Source: Methylomonas methanica
GTDB lineage: Bacteria; Pseudomonadota; Gammaproteobacteria; Methylococcales; Methylomonadaceae
Reading direction: 5' to 3'
DNA: 64,000 nt
Assembly: GCF_001644035.1 (NCBI RefSeq)
Contig: NZ_LUUG01000053.1
Span: 39,096 to 103,095, forward strand
How positions within the stretch are numbered: the stretch's first letter is position 1; the number at the start of each line of letters is the position of its first letter. A program made the translations under genes and the position numbers. Below are positions 17,026-25,964 of this stretch, piece after piece. The notes below the pieces were generated by a model. That model made no database searches. It was not told where the DNA came from and was given only the letters and a program-made list of their open reading frames with translations.

Positions 17026-19353
17026 TTACATCGTCAGTCGAATGCCTATCCAAGCTGCGCGCGGAGCGCCCACCCCGACAAAACGGCTTTGTTGGTCGCC
17101 AGGCAATCCCACGCCGTCCAGGACATCTCCAGTATTTCCCCAAGTGCCGAAATTGGCATATTGACGGTCGAACAAGTTGGTCACTTTACCGAACAGCGCG
17201 ACGTTTTTACTGAAGCGGTATTCGCTACGTAAGTTAAATACTACGAATCCGGGGAGCTTAGCGGTCAAATTGGCTTCGTCGCCGCGCAGATATTGCGAGC
17301 TGTTGTAGTTCATGTCCATACCCAAGGTCCAGGCTGAGACGATATCGAAATCGGTGCTGAACTTGAATTGATGGGCGGGAATGCCGGGGATGTTATCGCC
17401 GCCGTTCACTTGAATATTCCCGCCGTCATTCATAGGGTTGTTAGGACTGCTGCCCAAAAACGGGGTTTCGAAGCTGGCATCGATATAGGTGTAATGGCTA
17501 GACCAACGCCAGCGCTCGTAAAAATTACCCGACAATCCCGCTTCCACACCTTGGCGTAAAGTAGAGCCGACATTGTCGAAATAACCGACATTGCTGCCGA
17601 CGCCGCCGGTACTTTTGAAAATGATGTCGTTATTGTTGATGGTGCGGAATAATGCCAAATTCCAGTCCATGTAGCCCGGCAGCAGGTTTTTAAAACGGCC
17701 GCGCACACCGGTTTCGAAGGTATTAGCGACTACTTGTTTTAAGGGAGGATCGGAGACGAAGGCATTAGGCAGACGGCAAGGGTCGTCCGGGTTGGCGCAG
17801 CTTAACTCCATGGGTGTCGGTACCCGCGACGATTCGCTGTAATTACCGTAAAAAGTCAATTCCGGCATAAATGCGTAGGTTAAACCGGCCGCCGGATTGA
17901 AACGATCAAAAGCATGTGAGCCATTCAGGTCGTTGCCGTAATGGTCGCGCAATTTAATGTGTGATTGGTTGTAACGGCCGGATACGGTCAGGTCCAACTT
18001 GTCCGTCAATGAATAGGTGTCGGTTAAAAACACCCCGTAATGATCGGTCTCGGTAGTCAGACGGACATGCGCATCTTGCAGCAATACCCCGCCCCCGGAA
18101 ACTCCTCGGTCGGCTGTTAACGAACCAAGCTGGGTGTCGGCATGATAGCGGGCGTTACCGTAGTCGAAACTGGCTCCGCCTACCAGGTGGTTGTTACGGC
18201 CGAATATTTTGTGGTCGAAAGCGTTTTGCAAGGCAAAACCGAAGGATTGTTGCAGCGTGCTGGAGGTGTTGATGGTGCCGCCCTCGACCGCTGGTGAGGC
18301 GGCTATATTATTGCCGCCGAGGTCGAACAAGCCCTCATCGTCCAACTCGCCGCCGGATTCTGCACACAAAAAGTCGTCTTCGCCAGCGCCTTCGTCAATA
18401 CATTCGCCAAACTCGCTACCATCGCCGTTATAAGTGCCGATCTTATTGCGCCGATAATACATGGTGCCCGACAACTGATTTTGGTTGTTTAACCAGGTAT
18501 CACCGGCCAACGATACCAGCATCATCCGGTTGCGGGTGATGTCGGGATGCGTAAATACTTGATCGCGGCCGAATGCCAGCATTTCCTGGGGCAGGGCGCC
18601 ATTGCCGCGCAAAGTGTTGTCGCTGCCGGCGATGCTTAAATCCAGGCCGGATTTAACGCCGCGCCAGCTCAAGGTGCCGAAGCCTTGCTTGGCTTCGCTA
18701 GGCGAATGTGCTCGCCAGCCTTTTTCGTTAAAATACTTGGCGTCCAGGAAATAGCCCCAGGTCCCGTTGTTCCAGCCGCTGGTGAGTTCTTCGGAATGGC
18801 GGTCCCAAGAGCCGCCTTGGGCTTCGAAACTATGGCCGGGCGCCGAGAAGCCGGTCTTGGTATTGATGTTGATCGAGCCGCCCAAGGCGTTCAAACCAAA
18901 TGCCGGGTTCGATGCCGGCTGTAAACTCATATTGTCGATGGCGCCGCTGGGGATTAAATCCCAATTGATCATGTCGCCGAAAGGCTCATTGAAACGAATA
19001 CCGTTAACATACGTAGCCAGGCCTTGCGGTAAACCCATTAACGGTGAAGCACTGAAACCGCGGTATTGCAGATCCGGTTGCAAGGGGTTGTTTTGCGCAT
19101 CGTTGATATTAACGCTGCCTAGGTAGCGGTTCATGTAGTCCGCCAAAGACAGGGCTTGGGCTTCTTGCAATTTTTCGGCTGACACGGTTTGTACATTCGC
19201 CGGAATTTTATTGATATCGACGCCGCCGAATTGTAAAGGCGTTACCGCCACGACCTCCACTTCCTCCAGATTAGTCGCGACTTCCGCGGCTATGGCTTCG
19301 GCTAAGGGCAGCATGCTGAACAATGGCAGCACACCTAGCGCAACTTTTTTCAT
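17026..19353 (-). CDS. TonB-dependent outer-membrane receptor
   Basis: A 775-aa receptor: signal peptide (MKKVALGVLPLF..., cut near residue 23), a TonB-box-like LEEVEVVAVTPLQ, a plug domain (VQTVSAEKLQEAQALSLADY ... GLATYVNGIRFNEPFGDMIN) and a 22-strand barrel ending in an aromatic-type strand (WIGIRLTM). ATG 19353 is chosen because it opens the signal peptide and has AGG about eight bases upstream; the frame stays open about 260 bases further with no family sequence. One extracellular loop is very acidic and holds two Cys (DNA about 18310-18420). Substrate unknown; metal or metallophore uptake is a guess. Confidence 0.9.
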   Translation of the reverse strand: MKKVALGVLPLFSMLPLAEAIAAEVATNLEEVEVVAVTPLQFGGVDINKIPANVQTVSAEKLQEAQALSLADYMNRYLGSVNINDAQNNPLQPDLQYRGFSASPLMGLPQGLATYVNGIRFNEPFGDMINWDLIPSGAIDNMSLQPASNPAFGLNALGGSININTKTGFSAPGHSFEAQGGSWDRHSEELTSGWNNGTWGYFLDAKYFNEKGWRAHSPSEAKQGFGTLSWRGVKSGLDLSIAGSDNTLRGNGALPQEMLAFGRDQVFTHPDITRNRMMLVSLAGDTWLNNQNQLSGTMYYRRNKIGTYNGDGSEFGECIDEGAGEDDFLCAESGGELDDEGLFDLGGNNIAASPAVEGGTINTSSTLQQSFGFALQNAFDHKIFGRNNHLVGGASFDYGNARYHADTQLGSLTADRGVSGGGVLLQDAHVRLTTETDHYGVFLTDTYSLTDKLDLTVSGRYNQSHIKLRDHYGNDLNGSHAFDRFNPAAGLTYAFMPELTFYGNYSESSRVPTPMELSCANPDDPCRLPNAFVSDPPLKQVVANTFETGVRGRFKNLLPGYMDWNLALFRTINNNDIIFKSTGGVGSNVGYFDNVGSTLRQGVEAGLSGNFYERWRWSSHYTYIDASFETPFLGSSPNNPMNDGGNIQVNGGDNIPGIPAHQFKFSTDFDIVSAWTLGMDMNYNSSQYLRGDEANLTAKLPGFVVFNLRSEYRFSKNVALFGKVTNLFDRQYANFGTWGNTGDVLDGVGLPGDQQSRFVGVGAPRAAWIGIRLTM

Positions 19354-19466
19354 AACTTTACCTGAGTAATACAAAACAAAAGCGGCATGGTAAACAAGCT
19401 GGGCCGGGGGTTCCATTCCTGGAAATAAAAAGGAAAAATTCCTGTTTCGCATCGGGTCGGCAAATT

Positions 19467-19481
19467 TTGGAATATTTCCAA
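19467..19481. promoter_or_regulatory. operator-like dyad TTGGAA-N3-TTCCAA
   Basis: Two perfect six-base arms around TAT, about 115 bases upstream of the receptor start. The spacing and position suit a dimeric repressor, but it matches no Fur box I recognise. Could be chance in an AT-rich stretch. Confidence 0.3.
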
Positions 19482-19559
19482 TTACAAGCTGCTTCAGTGG
19501 CATGCCTCGGACATCCTCAAAACCGTCATTTCGGCATATCGTCTGTGGGGCACAAGGGG

Positions 19560-19660
19560 AATGCTGAAATCCAGCGTGCATGGGTAGCTCGATGCTTACT
19601 ATCCATGGCACTGGATGCCCGCTTCCCGGCGGTTATGATGGAATATTTGATTTAGCTGAA
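19560..19660 (-). repeat. dispersed palindromic repeat, copy A
   Basis: On the minus strand it reads CATAACCGC-CGGGAA-GCGGGCAT, then CCAGTGCCATGGATAGTAAG and CATCGA. This matches copy C (44102-44190) almost base for base and copy B (37891-37975) more loosely. The GC-rich arms form an imperfect hairpin at 19616-19637. No coding capacity. Confidence 0.7.
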
Positions 19661-19762
19661 GCAGCTCACTAGTCGGGAATATTTAAGTCAATAACGGCCC
19701 GACGGGGTAAAATGCGCAGTCACGCCGTTTTTCGGCAAGCCCTGTTAATTGCCATAGCGACT

Positions 19763-20911
19763 ATGACTATTCAATATATCAACCGCCCGGATCAACTCGA
19801 TAGCCTTTGCCAACTGATTAGCCAGGAGCCATGGATAGCCCTGGATACCGAATTCCTTCGCGAAAAAACCTATTACCCCAAGTTTTGTTTACTGCAAATA
19901 GCCGCGCCGGGCTGGGTGGCTTGTGTCGATCCCTTGGCAATTGCCGATTTAACCCCGTTGTTAGACGCGATTTACAATCCTGATATTGTCAAAGTATTGC
20001 ATTCCTGCCGGCAGGATCTGGAAATTTTTTACCAGATTACCGGCAAAATTCCTGGCCCGATTTTCGATACCCAAATTGCCGCGCCGCTGCTGGGTTTTCA
20101 GGAAAATCCCGGCTACGCGATGCTGGTATCCAGCTTTCTGAACGTCAATCTCAGCAAGGCGCATACCCGCACCGACTGGTCGGAACGGCCCTTGAGCGAG
20201 GATCAAATTCAGTATGCCGCCGACGATGTAATTTACCTGTGCAAGATTTACAAAATCATGTGCGAGCAACTTGAAAAATTGGGGCGCTCGAACTGGCTGG
20301 AGAGCGATTTTGCCTTGTTGAACGATCCGGAGTTGTATCAACTGTCGCCGGAAAATGCCTGGTTGAAGATTCGCGGCAAAAACAAGCTGACCGGCAAGCA
20401 ATTGTCCATCATGCAAAGTCTGACCGAATGGCGCGAACGTACTGCGCAGCAAGAAAACAAACCGCGCAGTTGGCTGTTGCAGGACGATTTGTTGCTGGAG
20501 CTGGGCAAATTGCAACCCGTGACCTTGGCCGATCTAGCCAAGATTCGCAACATCAACGACCGTACCGTCAATCGTTATGGCAAAACGATTTGCGAATTGA
20601 TCGATAGCGCCAAACAACGTCCGCCCAAACCCCTGGCTGAAAAAGATCAAGCCGGCAAGAAAACCCAGCAGCATGAAGCGATACTGGATGTACTCAGCGC
20701 GGTGGTCAGAATTCGTGCCGAGGAAAATTCCCTGAATCCCATCATCTTGGCTACCCGCAAGGATTTGGAACTATTACTGTCCGGCGATGAGGACTGCCTG
20801 TTATTACATGGCTGGCGTTACAACATGGCCGGACGGGAGTTGCAGGGCTTATTGCGCGGCGATTTTACCTTGAGCTTGAAGCCGGATGGCGTGGTGATTA
20901 GTCCGGTTTAG
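19763..20911 (+). CDS. rnd: ribonuclease D
   Basis: A 3'-5' exonuclease trimming tRNA and other stable RNA precursors. 382 aa from ATG 19763. DEDDy catalytic residues: DTEFLREKTYYP (D, E), LHSCRQDLEIF (D) and YAADDVIYL (Y, D). An HRDC domain follows from about residue 215 (LTEWRERTAQQENKPRSWLL). An in-frame ATG at 19712 would add 17 residues (GGGG nearby); the family normally starts within a few residues of MTIQYINRPDQL, so 19763 is preferred but not certain. Confidence 0.93.
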   Translation: MTIQYINRPDQLDSLCQLISQEPWIALDTEFLREKTYYPKFCLLQIAAPGWVACVDPLAIADLTPLLDAIYNPDIVKVLHSCRQDLEIFYQITGKIPGPIFDTQIAAPLLGFQENPGYAMLVSSFLNVNLSKAHTRTDWSERPLSEDQIQYAADDVIYLCKIYKIMCEQLEKLGRSNWLESDFALLNDPELYQLSPENAWLKIRGKNKLTGKQLSIMQSLTEWRERTAQQENKPRSWLLQDDLLLELGKLQPVTLADLAKIRNINDRTVNRYGKTICELIDSAKQRPPKPLAEKDQAGKKTQQHEAILDVLSAVVRIRAEENSLNPIILATRKDLELLLSGDEDCLLLHGWRYNMAGRELQGLLRGDFTLSLKPDGVVISPV

Positions 20912-21026
20912 GATGCAGCGAATCGGACGGTAAAATCGCACTGATACTGCTGATGTATCAACCCGTCAATAGGATCTCTGTGGCGCATATGCCGGAGACT
21001 CGATTGACAACCGTTGTGGCTACCAG

Positions 21027-21046
21027 GCTCCCGCCTGAGTGGGAGC
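21027..21046. terminator. possible hairpin terminator between rnd and the convergent sensor gene
   Basis: GCTCCC (21027-21032) pairs with GGGAGC (21041-21046) around an 8-base loop. No T-run follows in either direction, so this is weak. The rest of 20912-21104 shows nothing recognisable. Confidence 0.3.
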
Positions 21047-21104
21047 GAGTGCGATAACAAAGTGTCAGGTCAATACTGCATTGACGGCGAGCGATGAGAG
21101 TCCG

Positions 21105-24100
21105 CTATCTTGATTTACCAAATTGCTGTTCAAACAATGCCGCCGGCAGCGGTTTGGCAAACAAATAGCCCTGGCCGTAATCGCAACCGATTGCACTCAG
21201 TAAATCGCGTTGCTGCTCGGTTTCCACGCCTTCCGCGATGACTTTTAAACCCAATTTATGCGCCATCACGATGATGGCTTCGCAGAGGACATAGTCGTTC
21301 GAGTTCGCTGATAAATTGCGGACGAACGACTGGTCAATCTTCAGATAATCGATGTCGAATTTTTTCAGATAGGACAGTGCCGAATAGCCGGTGCCGAAGT
21401 CGTCTATTGCTACTTGCATACCCGCGTCGCGGAACGCCATCAAATGATTGTGTACAGAAAGATTGGCGTCCAGCAGCAAGCCTTCAGTAATTTCTACCAC
21501 AATACTTTGGCCCGACAATCCCAGTCGATGCAAATAATTGAACCAGTCTTCAGGGGCATGCTCGGCGCTTTGAAATTGCACCGGAGATTTGTTGACGCTG
21601 ATTTGAAATTCGGGATGGATAGTGGCTCGCCAGTTTTGTACTTGTCGCGCCGCGGTTTCGAATACCCAATCGCCGATTTCTCTGATTAGTCCGGTTTCTT
21701 CCGCCAGCGGTATAAATTCCGCCGGGTTAATCAAGCCACGTTTTGGGTGATGCCAGCGCAGCAAGGCTTCCGCTTTACGCACTTCGCCGCTCAGCAAGTC
21801 GATGATAGGTTGATAGCACAGCAAAAATTGCGCGTTAGCCAGCGCGGTACGTAAGTCGCCTAGCATCGCGGCGCGGGCTTCCAGCGCGTCCTGTAAGGCT
21901 TGGGTAAAGAAGCGGTAGTTGTTTCGGCCTTGGTTTTTGGCGGCGTACATGGCCTGATCGGCATTTTTTTGTAATTGGCTTAAATCGGTGCTGTCGTTTG
22001 GATAAAACGTGATGCCGATACTCGCGGAGACATAAGCCAGTTCGCCATCCAAGCTGAACGGCGCACTGAGTTTTTTCAGCAGGTTTTTGGCAATCGATTC
22101 GGACACTTCGATGCAGTCCAGTTCGCTCAAGATAATCGTGAATTCAGCGCCACCCAAGCGGGCCACGGTATCTGATTCGCGCACACAGCTCTGTAAACGC
22201 CGCGCGGTCTCCTTGAGCAAGTTGTCGCCCATGTCGTGGCCTAGCGTATCGTTGATTTCCTTGAAGCGGTCCAGATCGACAAACAACAACGCAAACAATT
22301 GTCCCATGCGGTGGGCTTTTTTGATTTCCAGTTCCAGCCGGTCGCGGAACATGCGCCGATTAGGCAGGCCGGTGAGCGGATCGAAGTTGGCTTGCCGCCA
22401 GATTTGTTCCTCGGATTGCTTGCGTTGAGTAATGTCGGAAAACAGTGCAACCCTGCGTTGCGGCTTGCCTTCCGCATTATAGATGGTGTTGATTGCCAGT
22501 TCTTCGACGAACAGGCGGCCGTCCTTACAGCGATTTTTTATTTCTCCACGCCAAGCGCCGGTAGTATCCAACGCGGCCCATAGTTCTCGGTAAAACGTCG
22601 CATCATGTTCGCCGGAACTGAGGATATGCGGGTTTTTACCGATAACCTCTTCCTCCGTATAGCCGGTCATCGTGGTAAACGCGGGGTTGACGCTGAGGAT
22701 GGTGTTATCGCTGTCCACCACTATCATCGCTTCGCTGCTGTTATGGTAAACCAGAGCCGCCAATCTCAGGTTTTCCTCGGTTTTGCGCAGCTCGCTGATG
22801 TCGCGGGCAAAACCCACTGTACCCAGCAACTGGCCTTGCTCATCCATTACCGGCGCTTTATAGGTCTCGAACCATTTGCGTACGCCGCGATCAATAATTT
22901 CTTCTTCGACTATCAACTTATCCCTTAAAGCCAGCACGCGGCGGTCATCGGCGAGATAACTTTCGGCCAGTGCCGGTGGGGCGATGTCGAAATCGTTTTT
23001 GCCGACCAGGGCTTCCGGATTTTCGGCGGCAAATACGTTGGCGAACTCCTGGTTGACCGCCAGCAATCTACTTTCGGTATCTTTCAGCCAAATCGCATGC
23101 GGAATGTTATCCAGCAATGCGCGCTGATAATATTCTTTCTGTTGTAATGCTTGCTCCGCACGATATTGATTACTGACATCGCGAAAACTCCATACACGGC
23201 CAACAATGTTGTCGGCGATACTTTGCGGCTTGGAATAGCGTTCAAAAATCCGGCCGTCGCTGAATTCGATCAGGTCGTAACTTTCTGTATCCGGGTGGTT
23301 GTAGAGCGTCTGGACTTTATCGAAAAACTCATCCGGATTTTTCAGCTGTTTAACGGCTAAATGAAAAAGTGTTGTGTCATCTTTATCTGCTCCAACCGCT
23401 GTGTCGGGTAATTTCCAAAGCTCAAAAAAGCGCCGATTGTAAGTAACGATTTGGCGTTGGAGGCTGACGACCAGAATGCCGTCAGCCGTGGCTTCCAAGG
23501 TAGCCCTTAGCAAAGAAATCGATTGGGCCAATGCGTCTTCTCGGGCTTTATTCTCGCTAATGTCTTCGTAGATGCCCAAAACCCCGATAATTTCATGATC
23601 GGAATTTCGTAAGGGTATTTTCGATGTACGTAGCCAAATGGTATTGCCGTCAGGGGTGGTTTGCGGCTCTTCATAAGCCAGTTTGCCCGTACCCGATATG
23701 ATTACCTGGCGATCATCCGCTTGATAAATTGGCGCTTGTTGAGCCCAATTGAGCTGATGGTCGTTCTTCCCGATTAAATCCTTTGAGCTATGTTGTCCGG
23801 CGTCGCCGGCAAACAGCGCGTTGCAGCCCAAATAGCGAGAATCCAGGTCTTTCCAGAACACTCGGATCGGCAAGGTTTCCAGGACGGTCTGCAACAATAA
23901 ATTGGATTCAGTCAGCGCTTTTTCAGATTTTAGTTGCTCGGTAATATCGAACAAAATGGCCAGATTATCTCCGACATACGATTCGCCTAAGGATACCGAG
24001 CCCGCGAGCACAGTACGCCGCTCGCCGTGTTTACAATTAATTTCCGCTTGGATGGTTTCGAAACTTTGTGTGCGACGGGATTTATCAGTCAACGCCAGCC

Positions 24101-25202
24101 AGGTTTCCATAATTGTCCGGCGGTAGATAGGGTCCGGATATGCTTTAGGCCACCATTCGTCAAGCGTTTTAATATCGTCCAGCGTGTAACCGAAAGCTTT
24201 GTTAAAAGCCGGATTTAGCAATGTGAAATTGCCTTTGGCGTCGTAAATGGCTTGGGGTACTGGGGAGTAATCGATTATCGCCTTCAAACGCCGTTCGCTA
24301 TCTGCCAGTCCTGCGGTAATCAGTTGCTGTTTGTGTAGGGTTAGCGCCAAAGTCGTGCCGGTCCAGGACAGTACCAATATATAAAACCACAGGTTCAGCA
24401 ACTCGCTTTTCTCAAAGTCGTCGCCGAAAAAGCCCAGATGATGTGCGGCTCCGAATAGCGCTTGGATGGTAATCAAGCTGGCAATCAGTGTCACGCCATG
24501 ACGATTGAAACGGAGGGCGGCCCAAATGGCAAACAGAAACATCCAGTAACCGCGGGCGATTTTTCCAAAGACAGGCTGGAAAGCATCGAGAAATACTACT
24601 TGACCGGCGAACAAGGTCAGAATGATCAGCAGCAATGCTTCCAGGCCGCGTTTTTCAGCAAACCATTGCTTTGGCCATTTCCGCCAAACCAATAATATGG
24701 GTGTGGCCGTGACAATGCCGAAAGCATCCGCCATCCACCAATGTAAAAGCGATCGCGGCACCGCCGCTAATGGTATGAAACCGGCCAGATGTAAAGCCAA
24801 AGGGCCAATACCCGCACTGATTAACGAGCAAGCGGCGCCGGTCAGGGTTAACCAGATAAAGTGGCCTGGTTCGGTTAAATCTAAAGAAAAACGCCGGTGG
24901 CGTTTTAGTAGGTAGGCGGCTGTTACCGATTCCAGCGTGTTGCCACTTGCAATTGCAAAAGACAGTGGGAACGAGTCGTCTACCATCAAGCCGGCGGCAA
25001 AAGCGCCCAGAAATATGCCTGGCCAATAGCGAAGGCCTTTCAGCAATAAAGCGGCCAATCCCAATCCGCTGGAAAACCACACCAAGGTGACATTGCCGGT
25101 TTCCGAGAAATAGGTGAGTACAATTTTAGCCAATAGGCAATAAAGCCCAGCCAAGCCGAGTATCGCCGGAAAGTCTAGCCAGCGGTAATTAGGAAATGCC
25201 AT
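21105..25202 (-). CDS. MASE1 / five-PAS / GGDEF(degenerate) / EAL sensor protein
   Basis: About 1365 aa. Order (residues approximate): MASE1 membrane sensor with about eight helices (1-300), five PAS domains (305-430, 435-555, 565-685, 690-810, 815-935), GGDEF domain (940-1100) and EAL domain (1115-1360). The cyclase signature reads ARLGGAEFTIIL, i.e. GGAEF with Ala (codon at 22146-22148) in place of the acidic residue, so synthase activity is doubtful. The EAL part looks intact: EALLRWHHP, DDFGTGYSALSYLKKF and IDQSFV. Predicted net activity is c-di-GMP hydrolysis controlled by redox, ligand or membrane signals. ATG 25202 is chosen over GTG 25214, which lies 12 bases upstream in frame. Confidence 0.9.
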   Translation of the reverse strand: MAFPNYRWLDFPAILGLAGLYCLLAKIVLTYFSETGNVTLVWFSSGLGLAALLLKGLRYWPGIFLGAFAAGLMVDDSFPLSFAIASGNTLESVTAAYLLKRHRRFSLDLTEPGHFIWLTLTGAACSLISAGIGPLALHLAGFIPLAAVPRSLLHWWMADAFGIVTATPILLVWRKWPKQWFAEKRGLEALLLIILTLFAGQVVFLDAFQPVFGKIARGYWMFLFAIWAALRFNRHGVTLIASLITIQALFGAAHHLGFFGDDFEKSELLNLWFYILVLSWTGTTLALTLHKQQLITAGLADSERRLKAIIDYSPVPQAIYDAKGNFTLLNPAFNKAFGYTLDDIKTLDEWWPKAYPDPIYRRTIMETWLALTDKSRRTQSFETIQAEINCKHGERRTVLAGSVSLGESYVGDNLAILFDITEQLKSEKALTESNLLLQTVLETLPIRVFWKDLDSRYLGCNALFAGDAGQHSSKDLIGKNDHQLNWAQQAPIYQADDRQVIISGTGKLAYEEPQTTPDGNTIWLRTSKIPLRNSDHEIIGVLGIYEDISENKAREDALAQSISLLRATLEATADGILVVSLQRQIVTYNRRFFELWKLPDTAVGADKDDTTLFHLAVKQLKNPDEFFDKVQTLYNHPDTESYDLIEFSDGRIFERYSKPQSIADNIVGRVWSFRDVSNQYRAEQALQQKEYYQRALLDNIPHAIWLKDTESRLLAVNQEFANVFAAENPEALVGKNDFDIAPPALAESYLADDRRVLALRDKLIVEEEIIDRGVRKWFETYKAPVMDEQGQLLGTVGFARDISELRKTEENLRLAALVYHNSSEAMIVVDSDNTILSVNPAFTTMTGYTEEEVIGKNPHILSSGEHDATFYRELWAALDTTGAWRGEIKNRCKDGRLFVEELAINTIYNAEGKPQRRVALFSDITQRKQSEEQIWRQANFDPLTGLPNRRMFRDRLELEIKKAHRMGQLFALLFVDLDRFKEINDTLGHDMGDNLLKETARRLQSCVRESDTVARLGGAEFTIILSELDCIEVSESIAKNLLKKLSAPFSLDGELAYVSASIGITFYPNDSTDLSQLQKNADQAMYAAKNQGRNNYRFFTQALQDALEARAAMLGDLRTALANAQFLLCYQPIIDLLSGEVRKAEALLRWHHPKRGLINPAEFIPLAEETGLIREIGDWVFETAARQVQNWRATIHPEFQISVNKSPVQFQSAEHAPEDWFNYLHRLGLSGQSIVVEITEGLLLDANLSVHNHLMAFRDAGMQVAIDDFGTGYSALSYLKKFDIDYLKIDQSFVRNLSANSNDYVLCEAIIVMAHKLGLKVIAEGVETEQQRDLLSAIGCDYGQGYLFAKPLPAALFEQQFGKSR

Positions 25203-25226
25203 GAATCGCTTCACGTCTGGATTTGG

Positions 25227-25883
25227 CTAAAGTTGAGGCAGTAAACCGGCGGCAAGCAAGCTTTCGTAGGCTTTAAAAGCCGCTATTGCCGATAAAATCA
25301 GGAAAAACACTCCGCTGGCTTTATGCAGCAAGGATAAGGGTATTTTTTGCAACACGGTGCGCCCGGCCAAAACACCTAATGCGGAGGTAAACGCCAACGC
25401 CAGCGTCGAGCCCAGCCAAACCGCAAGCGGTTGCGCGGTACTGCTGAACGCCACGACGGCCAGTTGAGTTTTATCACCAAACTCGGCGAAGGTAATTAGC
25501 ACAAAGGTCGTAAAGAAAATACCGTGGCCGCTTTTTTCCGCAACGTCCTCGTCATCATCTTCGTCCTCGTGGTTGAGTAAGGCATGCAAGCCGAATACGG
25601 CGAATAGCAATGCCACTGTGGCCGCGACTATATACTCAGGAAGCCATTTAGCGATCGCTGCCCCAAAAACCACGGCCAAGGTATTCAGTAGAATAAATGC
25701 GGCGATTGCGCCCCAAAGTACGGGAGCCGCGCGGTGCCTTGATGCCAGCGTCATGCATACCAACTGGCTTTTGTCGCCGATTTCAGCGGCCGCGATCAGC
25801 GCAAAGCTGGTGCCGCCGGTCGCCAGCAGTTCCGTAAAGTTTAATGAGCTTATTTGAGTGATTAGTGGCGCGAGGTATTCCAT
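25227..25883 (-). CDS. TMEM165/GDT1 family (UPF0016) cation transporter, putative Mn2+ exporter
   Basis: A 218-aa membrane protein with the two family repeats EIGDKSQLVCMTLASRHR and EFGDKTQLAVVAFSS, each starting a three-helix half. A central loop DEDDDEDVAEKSGH is acidic. Bacterial relatives (MneA, Synechocystis Mnx) export or compartmentalise Mn2+; Ca2+/H+ exchange is known for eukaryotic ones. It lies just after the terminator of the ZIP gene on the same strand. No yybP-ykoY manganese riboswitch is visible in the short gap. Confidence 0.88.
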   Translation of the reverse strand: MEYLAPLITQISSLNFTELLATGGTSFALIAAAEIGDKSQLVCMTLASRHRAAPVLWGAIAAFILLNTLAVVFGAAIAKWLPEYIVAATVALLFAVFGLHALLNHEDEDDDEDVAEKSGHGIFFTTFVLITFAEFGDKTQLAVVAFSSTAQPLAVWLGSTLALAFTSALGVLAGRTVLQKIPLSLLHKASGVFFLILSAIAAFKAYESLLAAGLLPQL

Positions 25884-25916
25884 TCTGCATCGAAGTGTTT
25901 GATCAGAAGATAAAAG

Positions 25917-25940
25917 CCCAAAAGGCTTTTGCCTTTTGGG
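25917..25940 (-). terminator. terminator of the ZIP transporter gene
   Basis: Ten-base-pair perfect stem CCCAAAAGGC / GCCTTTTGGG with a four-base loop. On the minus strand it is followed by CTTTTATC. It lies 25 bases after the ZIP stop and 34 bases before the next gene, so expression of the downstream transporter may depend on read-through or its own promoter. Confidence 0.75.
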
Positions 25941-25964
25941 TGGCCTGCTTTGTGTGAGCGGTGT

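Larger units (their letters stand above)
19354..19762. other. intergenic region between the TonB receptor and rnd
   Basis: About 410 bases without a credible gene. It holds the receptor leader, a TTGGAA-TAT-TTCCAA dyad (19467-19481), an 11-base inverted repeat AGCTGCTTCAG (19487-19497 and 19656-19666), and between those repeats one copy of the dispersed palindromic element described at 19560-19660. Confidence 0.6.
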
